DNA of 64,000 nucleotides from Streptomyces formicae (GCF_022647665.1 NZ_CP071872.1:4526001-4590000), one strand, 5' to 3'. Counted from the first letter of the stretch, positions 9,597-18,305 are shown. The notes: generated from the letters alone by a model not told the origin. Made by a program: numbers and translations.

Positions 9597-9622
9597 GGGC
9601 CCGCCCCGTGCGGGGCGGGCCC
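9597..9622 (+). terminator. Perfect 11-bp GC-rich hairpin after the permease gene
   Basis: The arms 9597-9607 and 9612-9622 (GGGCCCGCCCC and its complement) pair perfectly around a GTGC loop, 19 bp after the permease stop codon. There is no long T tract, as is usual in Streptomyces. A probable intrinsic terminator. Confidence 0.75.
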
Positions 9623-9933
9623 TTCACCAGGTCACGAGACGGGCCCTTCACCAACTCACGGAGCCCTCGCCGACATCGAACGCTCAGGTCGGATGCTCTG
9701 GTGTGACTGACCTGCGGGGTGCTCGCTCCGGTCGGGGGCGGCAGTCCGGGGTGTGGGTCGTCCGGCACAGCACGGCGATCCGTCCAGGGGCAGGGACGGC
9801 CATGGGGAGACAGGTCGCCTTCAAACGGATCCGCAGCAGGTCGCAACCCTGTCACCGCTCTGTCACCGACCCGGCCGCATCGCCTCGCCTCGCACATGAT
9901 GTCCCCGACACGTACAACATCCCAGGGGGGATC
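9623..9933. other. Intergenic region before the lipoprotein gene
   Basis: I see no gene in these 311 bases. The word GGGCCCTTCACCA occurs at 9618-9630 and again, nearly identical, around 9641-9653. A promoter for the lipoprotein gene is expected here, but no convincing -35/-10 pair stands out. Confidence 0.4.
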
Positions 9934-10353
9934 ATGCGCATCCGCGCCACCACCGCGGCCGTCACCGCCGTACTCGCCGTCACCCTCGTCGGCTGCAGCA
10001 GTGACAACGGCAGCGACAGCAAGGCCGACACCACCAAGAGCAGCGCGCCCGAGACCTCGAGTGCCGCGGACAACAGCGGCGCCGCCAAGGCCGCCGGCCT
10101 GCCACCCGAGCCCACCGGCGACGAGAGATCCGCCGTCCTCGGGGCCATCTTCGACGTCAACGCCAAGCTCACCCAGGACGAGGACAAGGCCATCGACGCG
10201 GCACGCAACCAGTGCTCGGCCCTCGACGGCGGCGCCACGAACCCGGACCACAGTGCTGCACAACGGTTCTCCTACAACGGCGTCACGCTGACCGATGACG
10301 ACGGAAGTCACATCAACATCGGACTGCGCAAGACGCTCTGCCCCAAACCCTGA
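9934..10353 (+). CDS. Small lipoprotein of unknown function
   Basis: The protein is about 139 residues. It opens MRIRATTAAVTAVLAVTLVG with a lipobox ending LVGC, so it should be exported, lipidated on Cys 21 and anchored outside the membrane. A Ser/Thr/Asp/Ala-rich linker (about residues 22-55) spaces it from the cell. The C-terminal part (about 60-139) has two Cys (NQCSALDG and KTLCPKP) that could form a disulfide, and a predicted helix followed by strands. I do not recognise the fold with confidence; small actinobacterial lipoproteins of this build are often annotated only as hypothetical. GGGGGG lies 3 bp before the ATG, a close but usable ribosome site. It may belong with the neighbouring exporter and two-component genes. 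Confidence 0.8.
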   Translation: MRIRATTAAVTAVLAVTLVGCSSDNGSDSKADTTKSSAPETSSAADNSGAAKAAGLPPEPTGDERSAVLGAIFDVNAKLTQDEDKAIDAARNQCSALDGGATNPDHSAAQRFSYNGVTLTDDDGSHINIGLRKTLCPKP

Positions 10354-10368
10354 CCAGCCACCGACTCC

Positions 10369-10398
10369 GGCCCGGCCGCATCCGTATGCGGCCGGGCC
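10369..10398. terminator. 13-bp hairpin between convergent genes
   Basis: The arms 10369-10381 and 10386-10398 (containing CCCGGCCGCAT and its complement) pair perfectly around CCGT. It lies 16 bp after the lipoprotein stop and before the end of the convergent regulator gene, so it could act in both directions. Confidence 0.7.
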
Positions 10399-10524
10399 TC
10401 GCCATGCCAGGGGATGAGCGCGGCCACCGAGCACAGCGAACTCACCGGCTACGAGTACCGGCCGAGGCGCGCCCGCATCACGTTCGAAGACGGCGAAAGC
10501 CCACGGAGCGGGCCCTTGCGCACC

Positions 10525-11184
10525 TTACGACCCCCCGTCCACCAGCCCCGCCTCGTAGGCGAGCAGCGCGGCCTGGACCCGGTTCCTCACCTTCAGCCTG
10601 CTCAGTGCGGCGCTGACATAGGCCTTGACCGTGCCCTCCACGAGGAACAGCCGCTCGCCGATCTCCGCGTTCGACAGCCCGGCCCCGACAAGCGCGAGCA
10701 CCTCCCGCTCGCGCGGCGTCAGCGCCGCGATGCGTTCCTTCGCCGCCGACTGCCGGCTCATGCGGCCGCCGCTCACCTGCTGGATCACCCGGTGGGCGAT
10801 CTGCGGGGAGAGATACGACGCGCCGCCGTGCACCGCCCGTACCGCCGCCATCAGCTCGTACGGGTCACCCGACTTGAGCAGGAACCCGCTCGCCCCGCTG
10901 TCCAGCGCCGCGGTGATGTACTCGTCCTCGGAGAAGGTCGTGAGCATCACCACCGCCACTTCGGGCGCCACCCGGCGGAATTCGGCCGCCGCGCCGAGCC
11001 CGTCGAGCACCGGCATCCGGATGTCGAGCAGGGCGACGTCCGGGCGGTGGGCCCGGGCGAGTTCGAGCGCCTCACGCCCGTCACCGGCCTCGGCCACCAC
11101 CTCGATGTCCGGGGCTGCGGCGAGAATGGCCCGCACCCCCGCCCGCACCATCGCCTCGTCGTCGGCCAGCAACACCCTGATCAC
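10525..11184 (-). CDS. NarL/FixJ-family response regulator
   Basis: About 219 residues in two domains. The receiver domain (1-120) begins MIRVLLADDEAMVRAG, has the acidic pair at DDE, the phospho-acceptor Asp 54 in ALLDIRMP, Thr in MLTTF and Lys in LLKSGDP. The C-terminal LuxR-type helix-turn-helix (about 150-212) has TPREREVLALVGAGLSNAEI and GTVKAYVSAALSRLKVRNR. It would be phosphorylated by a HisKA_3 kinase. The only such kinase in the window is at 4549-6180, on the same strand but separated by the exporter and lipoprotein genes, so the pairing is an inference. Regulators of this type often control a neighbouring ABC exporter. Confidence 0.92.
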   Translation of the reverse strand: MIRVLLADDEAMVRAGVRAILAAAPDIEVVAEAGDGREALELARAHRPDVALLDIRMPVLDGLGAAAEFRRVAPEVAVVMLTTFSEDEYITAALDSGASGFLLKSGDPYELMAAVRAVHGGASYLSPQIAHRVIQQVSGGRMSRQSAAKERIAALTPREREVLALVGAGLSNAEIGERLFLVEGTVKAYVSAALSRLKVRNRVQAALLAYEAGLVDGGS

Positions 11185-11283
11185 AACCCGACAGTACTCC
11201 AGGGGGAACGCCGTTCGGCCGCCACCGCCTACCGCGAGAGCGGGTCGCAGGAGGGCCGCCGGTCGCCCGGCGGCCCTCGGGGT

Positions 11284-13479
11284 TCACCAGGTCAGCCGCG
11301 TGTGCGCCGGCTCGCTGCGGCGGCCCGTCGGGGAGACCGCCTCCAGTTCCAGGCGCGCGGTGCCCGACTCGGTGCCGAGCTCCAGGGAGGGGACGCAGTA
11401 CGCGCCGTCGAAGGTGCGTCCCAGCCACTCCCTGCCGCCGTCGGGGGTCCGGCGGAAGAGGTCGTAGTGGGCCACGCCCCGCGGGGCGAACTCCCAGCCG
11501 AGGTAGACGCTCGCGACGTCGGCCGCGCGCACCACGCGGTCGACCGTGAACCCGGCGGGGGTGCGGGGAGCGTGCTCCCGCTCGTCGGCGGTCAGCCGGA
11601 GCTCGCCCAGGTTGACCGCGATGTCCGGCGCCCCGTGCGCACCGGCCGTGAGCCCGACGCCGATGGCGGCCACCGTACGGCCGGCCCAGCGGCCGAGACC
11701 CCTCGACCACCGGGACCAGCCGGAGCCCGCCGCGTCCTCGACCGTCAGCCAGGCGGTCTCGGTGGGGTCGTCCGCGAAGACCAGCCCCACCGTGAGCTCC
11801 GCCGCCCCTCCGGAACGCCGGTGCACCAGGCCGAGCGACGTGGTGGCCGTGAGGGTCAGGGCGGTCTTGTAGAGCCTGACGACCGCGGACTCGCCCGCCT
11901 TCAGCCCGCCCGTGAGCCGCAGCGACGAGCCGCCGTCGTACGCGTCGGTGTGGTCGTAGTCCACCCGGACCGCGTCGGACGGCGCCCCGTCCCCGTCCCG
12001 GACCCACCACTGCCAGGTCGGCAGCAGGTCCTGGACACCGATGTCGAACCAGGGCCGGTCGCCGACGTGTTCGCCGTCGATGAAGAAGCGCTCGCCGGTC
12101 CCGGTGCAGAAGCGGGTCACGAAGGGCAGCCTGCCGATCGGGGACTTCTCGACGATGTGGTGGGCCGTGCCGTCCCAGCCCTCCGGGTCGAGCGGCTTGC
12201 CGGTGTCGGGCTCGTGCGTGCGGCCGCTGCGCGAGGGGTCCTGCGCCGGTCCCGACCACAGCTGGCGCTCCCGGGTGTAGGCCGGTGCCTGCGCCGCGAT
12301 GGTGCTCTTGTCGCCGGTGACGGTGGCCCACACCATCTCGGAGCCCAGGAAGGCCCAGCTGGTACGGGGTTCACCGCCCTCGGGGAAGATCGCCGCGGGG
12401 TCGTACGGCTGCCCGAACTGGTACTTGCCGATCTCCTGGCCCGTGTAGACGGCCTCGAAGGGGTCCAGCCCGTGCGCGAGCGCGTGCTCCCGCGACGCCT
12501 TCACCTTGGCGTCGTTCCACCAGTAGTTGAGGAAGATGCTGGTGCTGATGCGCTCTCCTGCGGGCGTGACGACCCAGGGTGAGTTCACCGCGTTGAACTC
12601 GTTCTGGTAGTCGATCCCGCCGTCGACCGTCAGGGAGTCGTACCACTGCACGTGGAAGCCCTCGGGTGCCTTGCGCGCCAGGTACGTCAGCATCTCCATC
12701 AGCGCCTCGGCCTGTTCGGCCGGGATGACGGCTTCCTGGTTGATGAAGTAGCCGTCGAAGCCGAAGTACCCGGCCATCTCGATCAGTTTGTCGGCGACCG
12801 GGAAGGTGCCCTGCGGGGTCTTCTCGACGATCTCCGCGAAGTCCTCGGGGCGCGGCCAGAACCAGCAGCCGAGGCTGCGTACGCCGTTGCGGTGCGCGGC
12901 GTCGGTGTAGCCGGGGTTGGGCACGTTGATGAAGCCGTACGGGGGCTCCTCGGCGTCGTGTTCGCCGTCGAGCGGCAGTCCGTGCCAGGACGCGTACAGG
13001 TCGGCGTACTGCCAGAACCGCAGGGCGTACGCCTCGGCCACCGGGCCGTACGGGTAGCCCTCGGTCTCCCAGCCCGGCTGGACGTAGTCGTTGGCCAGGA
13101 CCATGAGCCGTGGTCGGGGGTCGAGGCCGGGGTGGGCCTGGGTGGGCGCGAAGGGGGCGATCCTCGGGGCGAGGGGCACCCGGGAGCGCAGATAGCGCGC
13201 GAAGCGGTCGGTCGCGGGGCTCCATTCCTTCACCTGCGGGCCCGAGTAGCCGTGCATGAGGGGCGGCTCGGGGCCGAAGGCCGCCGGCGCCGCGAGGGCC
13301 CGGCCCGTGCCGGGGGCCACTGCGAGGGCGCTGCCCGCGGCCGCGACCGGCAGGGCGGCGGCGACCGCTCCGGCCGCGCTGAACTGCAGGAACCGGCGGC
13401 GGGGCAGCGGCGCGGGAGGCCGCTCCCGGTCGGCCTGACGTGCTTGTGGGCGCGCGGAGTTGTGCTCGTGAGGAGACAT
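11284..13479 (-). CDS. Secreted GH85 endo-beta-N-acetylglucosaminidase
   Basis: An endoglycosidase of the Endo-D/Endo-A family that cuts between the two core GlcNAc residues of N-linked glycans, leaving one GlcNAc on the protein. About 731 residues. A Tat leader (PRRRFLQFSAAGAVAAALP, about 26-44) directs export. The catalytic barrel follows, with GYPYGPVAEAYALRFWQYAD and the FDGYFINQEAV motif, where Asn 247 and Glu 249 match the paired catalytic residues of the family. FLNYWWND and YTGQEIGKYQFGQPYD are further family landmarks. The C-terminal third (from about 480) is beta-sandwich and probably binds carbohydrate. The gene is divergent from the LacI gene. Its promoter overlaps a palindrome also found ahead of the mannosidase operon. 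There is no ribosome site before the ATG, so the message may be leaderless. Confidence 0.9.
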   Translation of the reverse strand: MSPHEHNSARPQARQADRERPPAPLPRRRFLQFSAAGAVAAALPVAAAGSALAVAPGTGRALAAPAAFGPEPPLMHGYSGPQVKEWSPATDRFARYLRSRVPLAPRIAPFAPTQAHPGLDPRPRLMVLANDYVQPGWETEGYPYGPVAEAYALRFWQYADLYASWHGLPLDGEHDAEEPPYGFINVPNPGYTDAAHRNGVRSLGCWFWPRPEDFAEIVEKTPQGTFPVADKLIEMAGYFGFDGYFINQEAVIPAEQAEALMEMLTYLARKAPEGFHVQWYDSLTVDGGIDYQNEFNAVNSPWVVTPAGERISTSIFLNYWWNDAKVKASREHALAHGLDPFEAVYTGQEIGKYQFGQPYDPAAIFPEGGEPRTSWAFLGSEMVWATVTGDKSTIAAQAPAYTRERQLWSGPAQDPSRSGRTHEPDTGKPLDPEGWDGTAHHIVEKSPIGRLPFVTRFCTGTGERFFIDGEHVGDRPWFDIGVQDLLPTWQWWVRDGDGAPSDAVRVDYDHTDAYDGGSSLRLTGGLKAGESAVVRLYKTALTLTATTSLGLVHRRSGGAAELTVGLVFADDPTETAWLTVEDAAGSGWSRWSRGLGRWAGRTVAAIGVGLTAGAHGAPDIAVNLGELRLTADEREHAPRTPAGFTVDRVVRAADVASVYLGWEFAPRGVAHYDLFRRTPDGGREWLGRTFDGAYCVPSLELGTESGTARLELEAVSPTGRRSEPAHTRLTW

Positions 13480-13487
13480 GGCGCCCG

Positions 13488-13517
13488 AGACTAAAGCGCT
13501 AAAGTTGAGTTCTACAA
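13488..13517 (-). promoter_or_regulatory. GH85 promoter overlapped by a LacI-type operator
   Basis: On the minus strand TTGTAG (13512-13517) and TAGTCT (13488-13493) form a -35/-10 pair with an 18-bp spacer. The spacer and -10 box are covered by AACTTTAGCGCTTTAGT (13490-13506), centred on AGCGCT like many LacI-family operators. Only 8 bases separate the -10 box from the ATG. A closely matching 17-mer lies at 14820-14836. Confidence 0.6.
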
Positions 13518-13651
13518 GGGGTCGCGCCGGATCATCGGCGGCGGCACCAGGACGCGTCCGGGTCACCGTCCGGCGTCACCGTCCGGGTCACCGGATAGGC
13601 TGAACGGCCCCATACCGGACCGGCCCGGAATACGACGACTTTGAGGTTTCC

Positions 13652-14707
13652 ATGACGACCGAGGGGACCGCCGAGGGCCGCCGCCCCCGGCTCCGTGACA
13701 TCGCCGAACGGGTCGGCATCTCCGAAGCGGCGGCCTCGTTCGCGCTGAACGGGAAGCCGGGCGTCTCCGAGGCCACCAGGCGCCGGGTCCGGGAGGTCGC
13801 GGAGGAGCTGAAGTGGTCGCCGCACCAGGCGGCGCGCGCCCTCTCCGGCGCGGGCTCGTCCACCGTGGGCCTGGTCATCGCCCGCAGCATGCAGGACGTC
13901 GGCTCGGAGCTCTTCTTCCACCGGCTGATGTCGGGCATGCAGGCCGTGCTGAGCCGCCGGCACTACGGTCTGCTGCTCCAGGCGGTCGACTCGGTCCAGG
14001 AGGAGCTGGAGACGTACCGCCGCTGGAAGTCCGAGCAGCGGGTCGACGGCGTGGTCCTGGTCGATCTGCGGCGCGACGACCCGCGCCCGGCCGCCCTCGT
14101 GGAGCTCGGCCTGCCCGCCCTGATCGCGGGCGGCCCCGACCCCCTGGGCCTGGTGCCCTCGGTCTCGATCGACGACGCGGCGGCGATGACGGCGATCGTG
14201 CGGCACCTCAGGGACATGGGCCACGAGCGGATCGCCTATCTCTCCGGGCCGCCGTCGATGCTCCATGTCCACCGGCGGACCGAGGCGTTCGAGCGCGCGG
14301 GCTCCGAGCTGTCACTCGGGCACTGCCGCGTCGAGTCGACCGACTTCTCCGCCGCGGTGGGCAGCTCGGTCACCGAGTCCGTGCTGCGCGCGCGGCCGCG
14401 TCCGACGGCGGTGATCTACGACAACGAGGTGCTGGCCGTCGCCGGGGTGGGGGCCGTGCGCAGGCTGTCGCTGCGCATCCCCGACGATGTGGCGGTCGTC
14501 GTCTGGGAGGACACGCCCGTGTGCACCGCGCTGCAGCCCGAGTTGACCGCGCTCCAGCGGGACGCCGCGGGCTTCGGCGCGGATGTCGCGGAGCGGCTGC
14601 TGCGGCTGCTCGCCGGAGCCCCGGTGGCGGACTACGCGGAGCGGGTGCCTTCGCTGCTGGCCCGCGCGAGCACGCTGGGCGCGCGGGGCCCGGCGGACCC
14701 CCGGTAG
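13652..14707 (+). CDS. LacI-family transcriptional regulator
   Basis: A repressor of about 351 residues. The N-terminal helix-turn-helix (about 13-60) reads RLRDIAERVGISEAAASFAL, followed by the hinge region WSPHQAARALSG. The rest is a periplasmic-binding-protein-like ligand domain, with VGLVIARS opening the core, VDGVVLVDLR, HLRDMGHERIAYLSGP and a C-terminal LTALQRDAAGFGADVAERLLRLLAG. The gene sits between the divergent GH85 gene and the mannosidase operon. Both of those promoters carry the same palindrome, so this protein is the obvious candidate to bind it and to respond to a mannose-containing oligosaccharide. GAGG lies close to the ATG at 13652. Two copies of GTCACCGTCCGG (13562-13573, 13575-13586) precede it. 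Confidence 0.93.
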   Translation: MTTEGTAEGRRPRLRDIAERVGISEAAASFALNGKPGVSEATRRRVREVAEELKWSPHQAARALSGAGSSTVGLVIARSMQDVGSELFFHRLMSGMQAVLSRRHYGLLLQAVDSVQEELETYRRWKSEQRVDGVVLVDLRRDDPRPAALVELGLPALIAGGPDPLGLVPSVSIDDAAAMTAIVRHLRDMGHERIAYLSGPPSMLHVHRRTEAFERAGSELSLGHCRVESTDFSAAVGSSVTESVLRARPRPTAVIYDNEVLAVAGVGAVRRLSLRIPDDVAVVVWEDTPVCTALQPELTALQRDAAGFGADVAERLLRLLAGAPVADYAERVPSLLARASTLGARGPADPR

Positions 14708-14808
14708 CCCGACGACCCCTCAAGGTTCATTCCCTGACCAGCAGTTATGCGGGGGCTCTCAGTGGCTCCGCAGGGGTGCGGATCCGGGAAAGCGGTTTCA
14801 CCGGACCG

Positions 14809-14838
14809 TTGACGTGGCCAACTTAAGCGCCTTAGTGT
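14809..14838 (+). promoter_or_regulatory. Promoter/operator of the mannosidase-transporter operon
   Basis: TTGACG (14809-14814) and TAGTGT (14833-14838) are a good -35/-10 pair with an 18-bp spacer. AACTTAAGCGCCTTAGT (14820-14836) fills the spacer and enters the -10 box. It differs from the GH85 site at only two of 17 positions when both are read in their own promoter direction, and its placement relative to -35 and -10 is the same. Bound repressor would block RNA polymerase at both. Confidence 0.65.
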
Positions 14839-14864
14839 CGCAGCGCGCCGGCCCGGTCCAGGGA

Positions 14865-15125
14865 GTGTCTTCAAAGTGGCGTCGTCCGCCTGAAGGGCGG
14901 GCCGGGCGGCGTCTGGTGCGTGCGATCGCAAGGCGGAGGAGGGAGTCCATGCGGTGGGGGCACCTCCCGTGCCCGAAGGGCCACGGGGGACATCGGCGAC
15001 CGACGACAACGCGGCGTGGGGGCACCTCCCGTGCCCGAAGGGCCACTGGGGTGGGGGCACCTCCCAGGCGCGAGCCCTGGGGGAGCGTGCCAGGCGTCGC
15101 CCGGCAGACGGGACTTTGAAGACAC
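14865..15125. mobile_element. MITE-like element (261 bp) in the leader of the mannosidase operon
   Basis: The ends GTGTCTTCAAAGT (14865-14877) and ACTTTGAAGACAC (15113-15125) are perfect 13-bp inverted repeats. No transposase frame lies inside. The interior holds three copies of a TGGGGGCACCTCCC hairpin unit (around 14954, 15016 and 15051) and, from about 14917, a stretch also found in the element at 49447-49701. No clear target duplication flanks it. It lies between the promoter at 14809-14838 and the ribosome site of the mannosidase gene (GAGGGGA, 15134-15140), so it should be transcribed as part of the leader and could fold there. Confidence 0.7.
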
Positions 15126-15146
15126 GACCAAGCGAGGGGAAGCACG

Positions 15147-18100
15147 ATGCACACGGCACCGCGGAACACTCTGGACCGCCTGGAGCGCGTGCTGCGGCAG
15201 CGCCTCACCCCCCGTATCCACACCCGGCTGAGCGACGTCTCCGTCTCGGCCTGGGAGGTCGACGGCGACGGCGAACCGGTGCCCGCGGCCCACGCCCTGG
15301 GCCTCGGACTCCTCCCGGGACGCCCGGCGCCCGCGTACAAGCCGTTCGACGTCGGCGAGGGCTGGGGGCCCACGTGGGGCACGACCTGGTTCCGTATCGA
15401 CGGCACGATCCCTGACAACGCTGTCAGCGCCGAGCGGGATTCGAGCCCCGTCGAGCTCGTCATCGACCTCGGCTGGGCCGACCACTCGGTGGGCGGGCAG
15501 GCCGAGGGCCTGGTCCACCGCCCGGACGGCTCGGTCCTCAAGGCCGTGCACCCGCGCTGCGGCTGGGTGCGGCTCACCGGCCCCGGCGCCCCCGAGTCGC
15601 TGGTACGCCCCGACGGCACCTTCACCGTCTACGTCGAGGCCGCGTCCAACCCGCTGCTGCTCGATGTCGTCCCGTTCGTCACCACCCGACTCGGCGACAG
15701 GGAGACCGCGGGCTCCGACCCCGGATACCGCCTGGTCCGCGCCGAGGTGTGCGCCTTCGACACCGAACTGTGGGAGCTCGTACGGGACCTGGAGGTGGCC
15801 GGCGGTCTCGCCGCCCAGGTGCCGCCGGACGACCCCCGCCACTGGACGCTGCTGCGCGCGATCGACGCGGCCCTCGACGCCGCGGATCCACAGGACCTGG
15901 CGGCCACGGTGCCGGCCGCCCGGGCGGCGCTGGCCGGGGAGCTCGCGAAGCCGGCGAGCGCCAGCGCGCACCGGCTGACCGCCGTCGGCCATGCGCACAT
16001 CGACTCCGCCTGGCTGTGGCCGGTGCGCGAGACGGTCCGCAAGGTCGCCCGCACCGTGTCCAATGTGCTGGACCTGATGGATGCCGACCCCGGGTTCGTC
16101 TACGCGATGTCGTCCGCCCAGCAGTTCAGCTGGCTGGAGGAGCACCGCCCCGAGCTCTTCGAGCGGGTACGGGCACGGGTGGCCGAGGGCCGGTTCGTCC
16201 CGGTCGGCGGCATGTGGGTCGAGTCCGACACGACGATGCCGTCGGGTGAGTCGATGGCCCGTCAGTTCACCTACGGCAAGCGCTACTTCCGGGAACGGTT
16301 CGGGATCGAGCCCGAGGAGGTGTGGCTGCCGGACTGCTTCGGCTACTCCGGAGCACTCCCCCAGCTGGCCCGGCTGGCCGGCTTCCGCTGGTTCCTCACC
16401 CAGAAGATCTCCTGGAACGACACGAACACCTTCCCCCACCACACCTTCCAGTGGGAGGGGATCGACGGCAGCCGGATCTTCACCCACTTCCCGCCGGTGG
16501 ACACCTACGCCGCCGAGGTGACCGCAAAGGAACTCGGCCACGCGGTACGGAACTTCCAGGACAAGGGCGTCTCGTCGCACTCCCTCGTCCCCTTCGGCTA
16601 CGGCGACGGCGGCGGCGGTCCGACCCGGGAGATGCTGGCGCGCGCCGCGCGCTTCGCGGACCTGGAGGGTGCGCCGACGGTGGACGTGCGCAGCCCGCGG
16701 GCCTTCTTCACCGAGGCGGAGGCCGAACTCGCCGCGAACGGCGGGGCGGCGGTGTGGGTCGGCGAGCTGTACCTGGAGCTGCACCGGGGCACGTTCACCT
16801 CGCAGCTCGCCATGAAGCAGGGCAACCGCCGCACGGAGGCGCTGCTGCGAACGGCCGAGTACCTGGCCACGGCGGCGGCCCTGCGCACCGACGCCTACGC
16901 CTACCCCGAGGCCGAGCTGGCGGAGATCTGGCGCACGGTGCTGCTCCACCAGTTCCACGACATCCTGCCCGGCTCCTCCATCTCCTGGGTGCACCGCGAG
17001 GCGCGGGCTACCTACCGGGCACTGGCCGAACGCCTCGAGCGGCTGATCGGGCAGGCGTGCGCCGCACTCGGCGCGGCCGGTACGACCGACGCGGGACGTC
17101 TCGTACCGCTGCCCTGGTCGGGGCGGGCCGCCTGGGCGCCGGTGCGCGCGGGCGAGGCCGCCGAAGCGGTGCGCCGGGAACGGCCGGCGGACGGCTCCCA
17201 TGTCCTCGACAACGGGCTGCTGCGTGTGGTCGTCGACCCCCAGGGCCATGTGTCCTCGCTGGTGGACCGGGACAGCGGGCAAGAACTGGTACCCGCGGGA
17301 CAGGTGCTCGGCGTGCTGCAACTGCACCGCGACGAGCCGGTGCGCTGGGACGCATGGGACATCGACCGGGACGCCCGGCGCATGCGGACCGATCTCACGG
17401 AGCCGGACGCGATCGACGTGCCCGCCCTGGAGGGCGGCGCGGCCGGGGTGCGCGTGGTGCGCTCCACCGGGGCGTCGCGGATGGCGATGACCATCAGTCT
17501 CGCCCCCGGCTCCCGGCAGCTCGACATGGAGCTGGACGTCGACTGGCACGAGTGCGAGCGGCTGCTGAAGGTCGCGCTGCCGCTGGCGGTGCACGCCACG
17601 AGCGCCCGCTACGAGACCCAGTTCGGCAGTGTCGAGCGGACCATCCACGAGAACACGTCCTGGGACGCCGCCCACTACGAGGTGTGCGCGCACCGCTATG
17701 TGCACCTCGCGGAGCCCGGCTTCGGGGCCGGCGTCGTCAACGACTCGTCGTACGGCTGCGACGTGACCCGCATCGGCGGCCCCGGCGGCGGCAGCGTCGT
17801 GCGCCTGTCGCTGCTGCGCGCGCCGACCTTCCCCGACCCGGAGACCGATCAGGGCACGCACCGGATGCGCTGGGCGGTCGTGCCGTCGCCGGACATCGCC
17901 GGCACGGTCGCCGCCGGGTACGCACTCAACTCCCCGGTGGTCGAAGGGCTTCCGGCGCTCGCTCCGCTCGTGGAGCTGACCGCCACCACGGGCCTGCCCG
18001 TCATCGACACCGTCAAGCTCGCGGACGACGGCTCCGGCGATGTCGTCGTCCGTCTCTACGAGGCCGCGGGCGGGCGGGCCACCGCCGTGCTGCACTGCTC

Positions 18101-18305
18101 GGCCGACCTCGGCGACGCCCCGTCCGTACGCGAGACCGACCTGCTGGAACGCGACCTCGACGCGAACAGCGGCATCCGGCGGGCGCTCCCGGCCTCGCGG
18201 CCGTCCGGTGCGGACGGCGGCGTACCGGCCCGGGGGGCGCGTCTCGCACTCGAACCGTTCCAGGTGGTCACGCTGCGGCTGCGCCGCTCGGCCGACAACG
18301 TCTAG
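15147..18305 (+). CDS. GH38 alpha-mannosidase
   Basis: A large zinc-dependent retaining alpha-mannosidase, 1052 residues, that trims alpha-linked mannose from oligosaccharides. After an N-terminal beta domain (about 1-250), the catalytic domain starts with VGHAHIDSAWLWP, whose His 282, His 284 and Asp 286 include the zinc ligands. The nucleophile is Asp 361 in VESDTTMPSGES. DCFGYSGALPQL and QKISWNDTNTFPHHTFQWEG are family landmarks. HQFHDILPGSSI supplies another conserved His-Asp region. The remainder (from about 650) is the beta-sandwich half of GH38 enzymes. There is no signal peptide, so it acts inside the cell on imported glycans. It is the first gene of an operon with a binding protein, two permeases and a GH3 enzyme. 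GAGGGGA lies 6 bp before the ATG. Confidence 0.95.
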   Translation: MHTAPRNTLDRLERVLRQRLTPRIHTRLSDVSVSAWEVDGDGEPVPAAHALGLGLLPGRPAPAYKPFDVGEGWGPTWGTTWFRIDGTIPDNAVSAERDSSPVELVIDLGWADHSVGGQAEGLVHRPDGSVLKAVHPRCGWVRLTGPGAPESLVRPDGTFTVYVEAASNPLLLDVVPFVTTRLGDRETAGSDPGYRLVRAEVCAFDTELWELVRDLEVAGGLAAQVPPDDPRHWTLLRAIDAALDAADPQDLAATVPAARAALAGELAKPASASAHRLTAVGHAHIDSAWLWPVRETVRKVARTVSNVLDLMDADPGFVYAMSSAQQFSWLEEHRPELFERVRARVAEGRFVPVGGMWVESDTTMPSGESMARQFTYGKRYFRERFGIEPEEVWLPDCFGYSGALPQLARLAGFRWFLTQKISWNDTNTFPHHTFQWEGIDGSRIFTHFPPVDTYAAEVTAKELGHAVRNFQDKGVSSHSLVPFGYGDGGGGPTREMLARAARFADLEGAPTVDVRSPRAFFTEAEAELAANGGAAVWVGELYLELHRGTFTSQLAMKQGNRRTEALLRTAEYLATAAALRTDAYAYPEAELAEIWRTVLLHQFHDILPGSSISWVHREARATYRALAERLERLIGQACAALGAAGTTDAGRLVPLPWSGRAAWAPVRAGEAAEAVRRERPADGSHVLDNGLLRVVVDPQGHVSSLVDRDSGQELVPAGQVLGVLQLHRDEPVRWDAWDIDRDARRMRTDLTEPDAIDVPALEGGAAGVRVVRSTGASRMAMTISLAPGSRQLDMELDVDWHECERLLKVALPLAVHATSARYETQFGSVERTIHENTSWDAAHYEVCAHRYVHLAEPGFGAGVVNDSSYGCDVTRIGGPGGGSVVRLSLLRAPTFPDPETDQGTHRMRWAVVPSPDIAGTVAAGYALNSPVVEGLPALAPLVELTATTGLPVIDTVKLADDGSGDVVVRLYEAAGGRATAVLHCSADLGDAPSVRETDLLERDLDANSGIRRALPASRPSGADGGVPARGARLALEPFQVVTLRLRRSADNV

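Noticed and set aside
10414..12582. Plus-strand frame of 722 codons over the response regulator and GH85 genes
   Set aside because: Antisense to two genes with intact domains and motifs.
14940..15075. Possible CRISPR-like array from the repeated TGGGGGCACCTCCC units
   Set aside because: Only three units with uneven spacing, no cas genes, and the units lie inside an inverted-repeat-bounded element.
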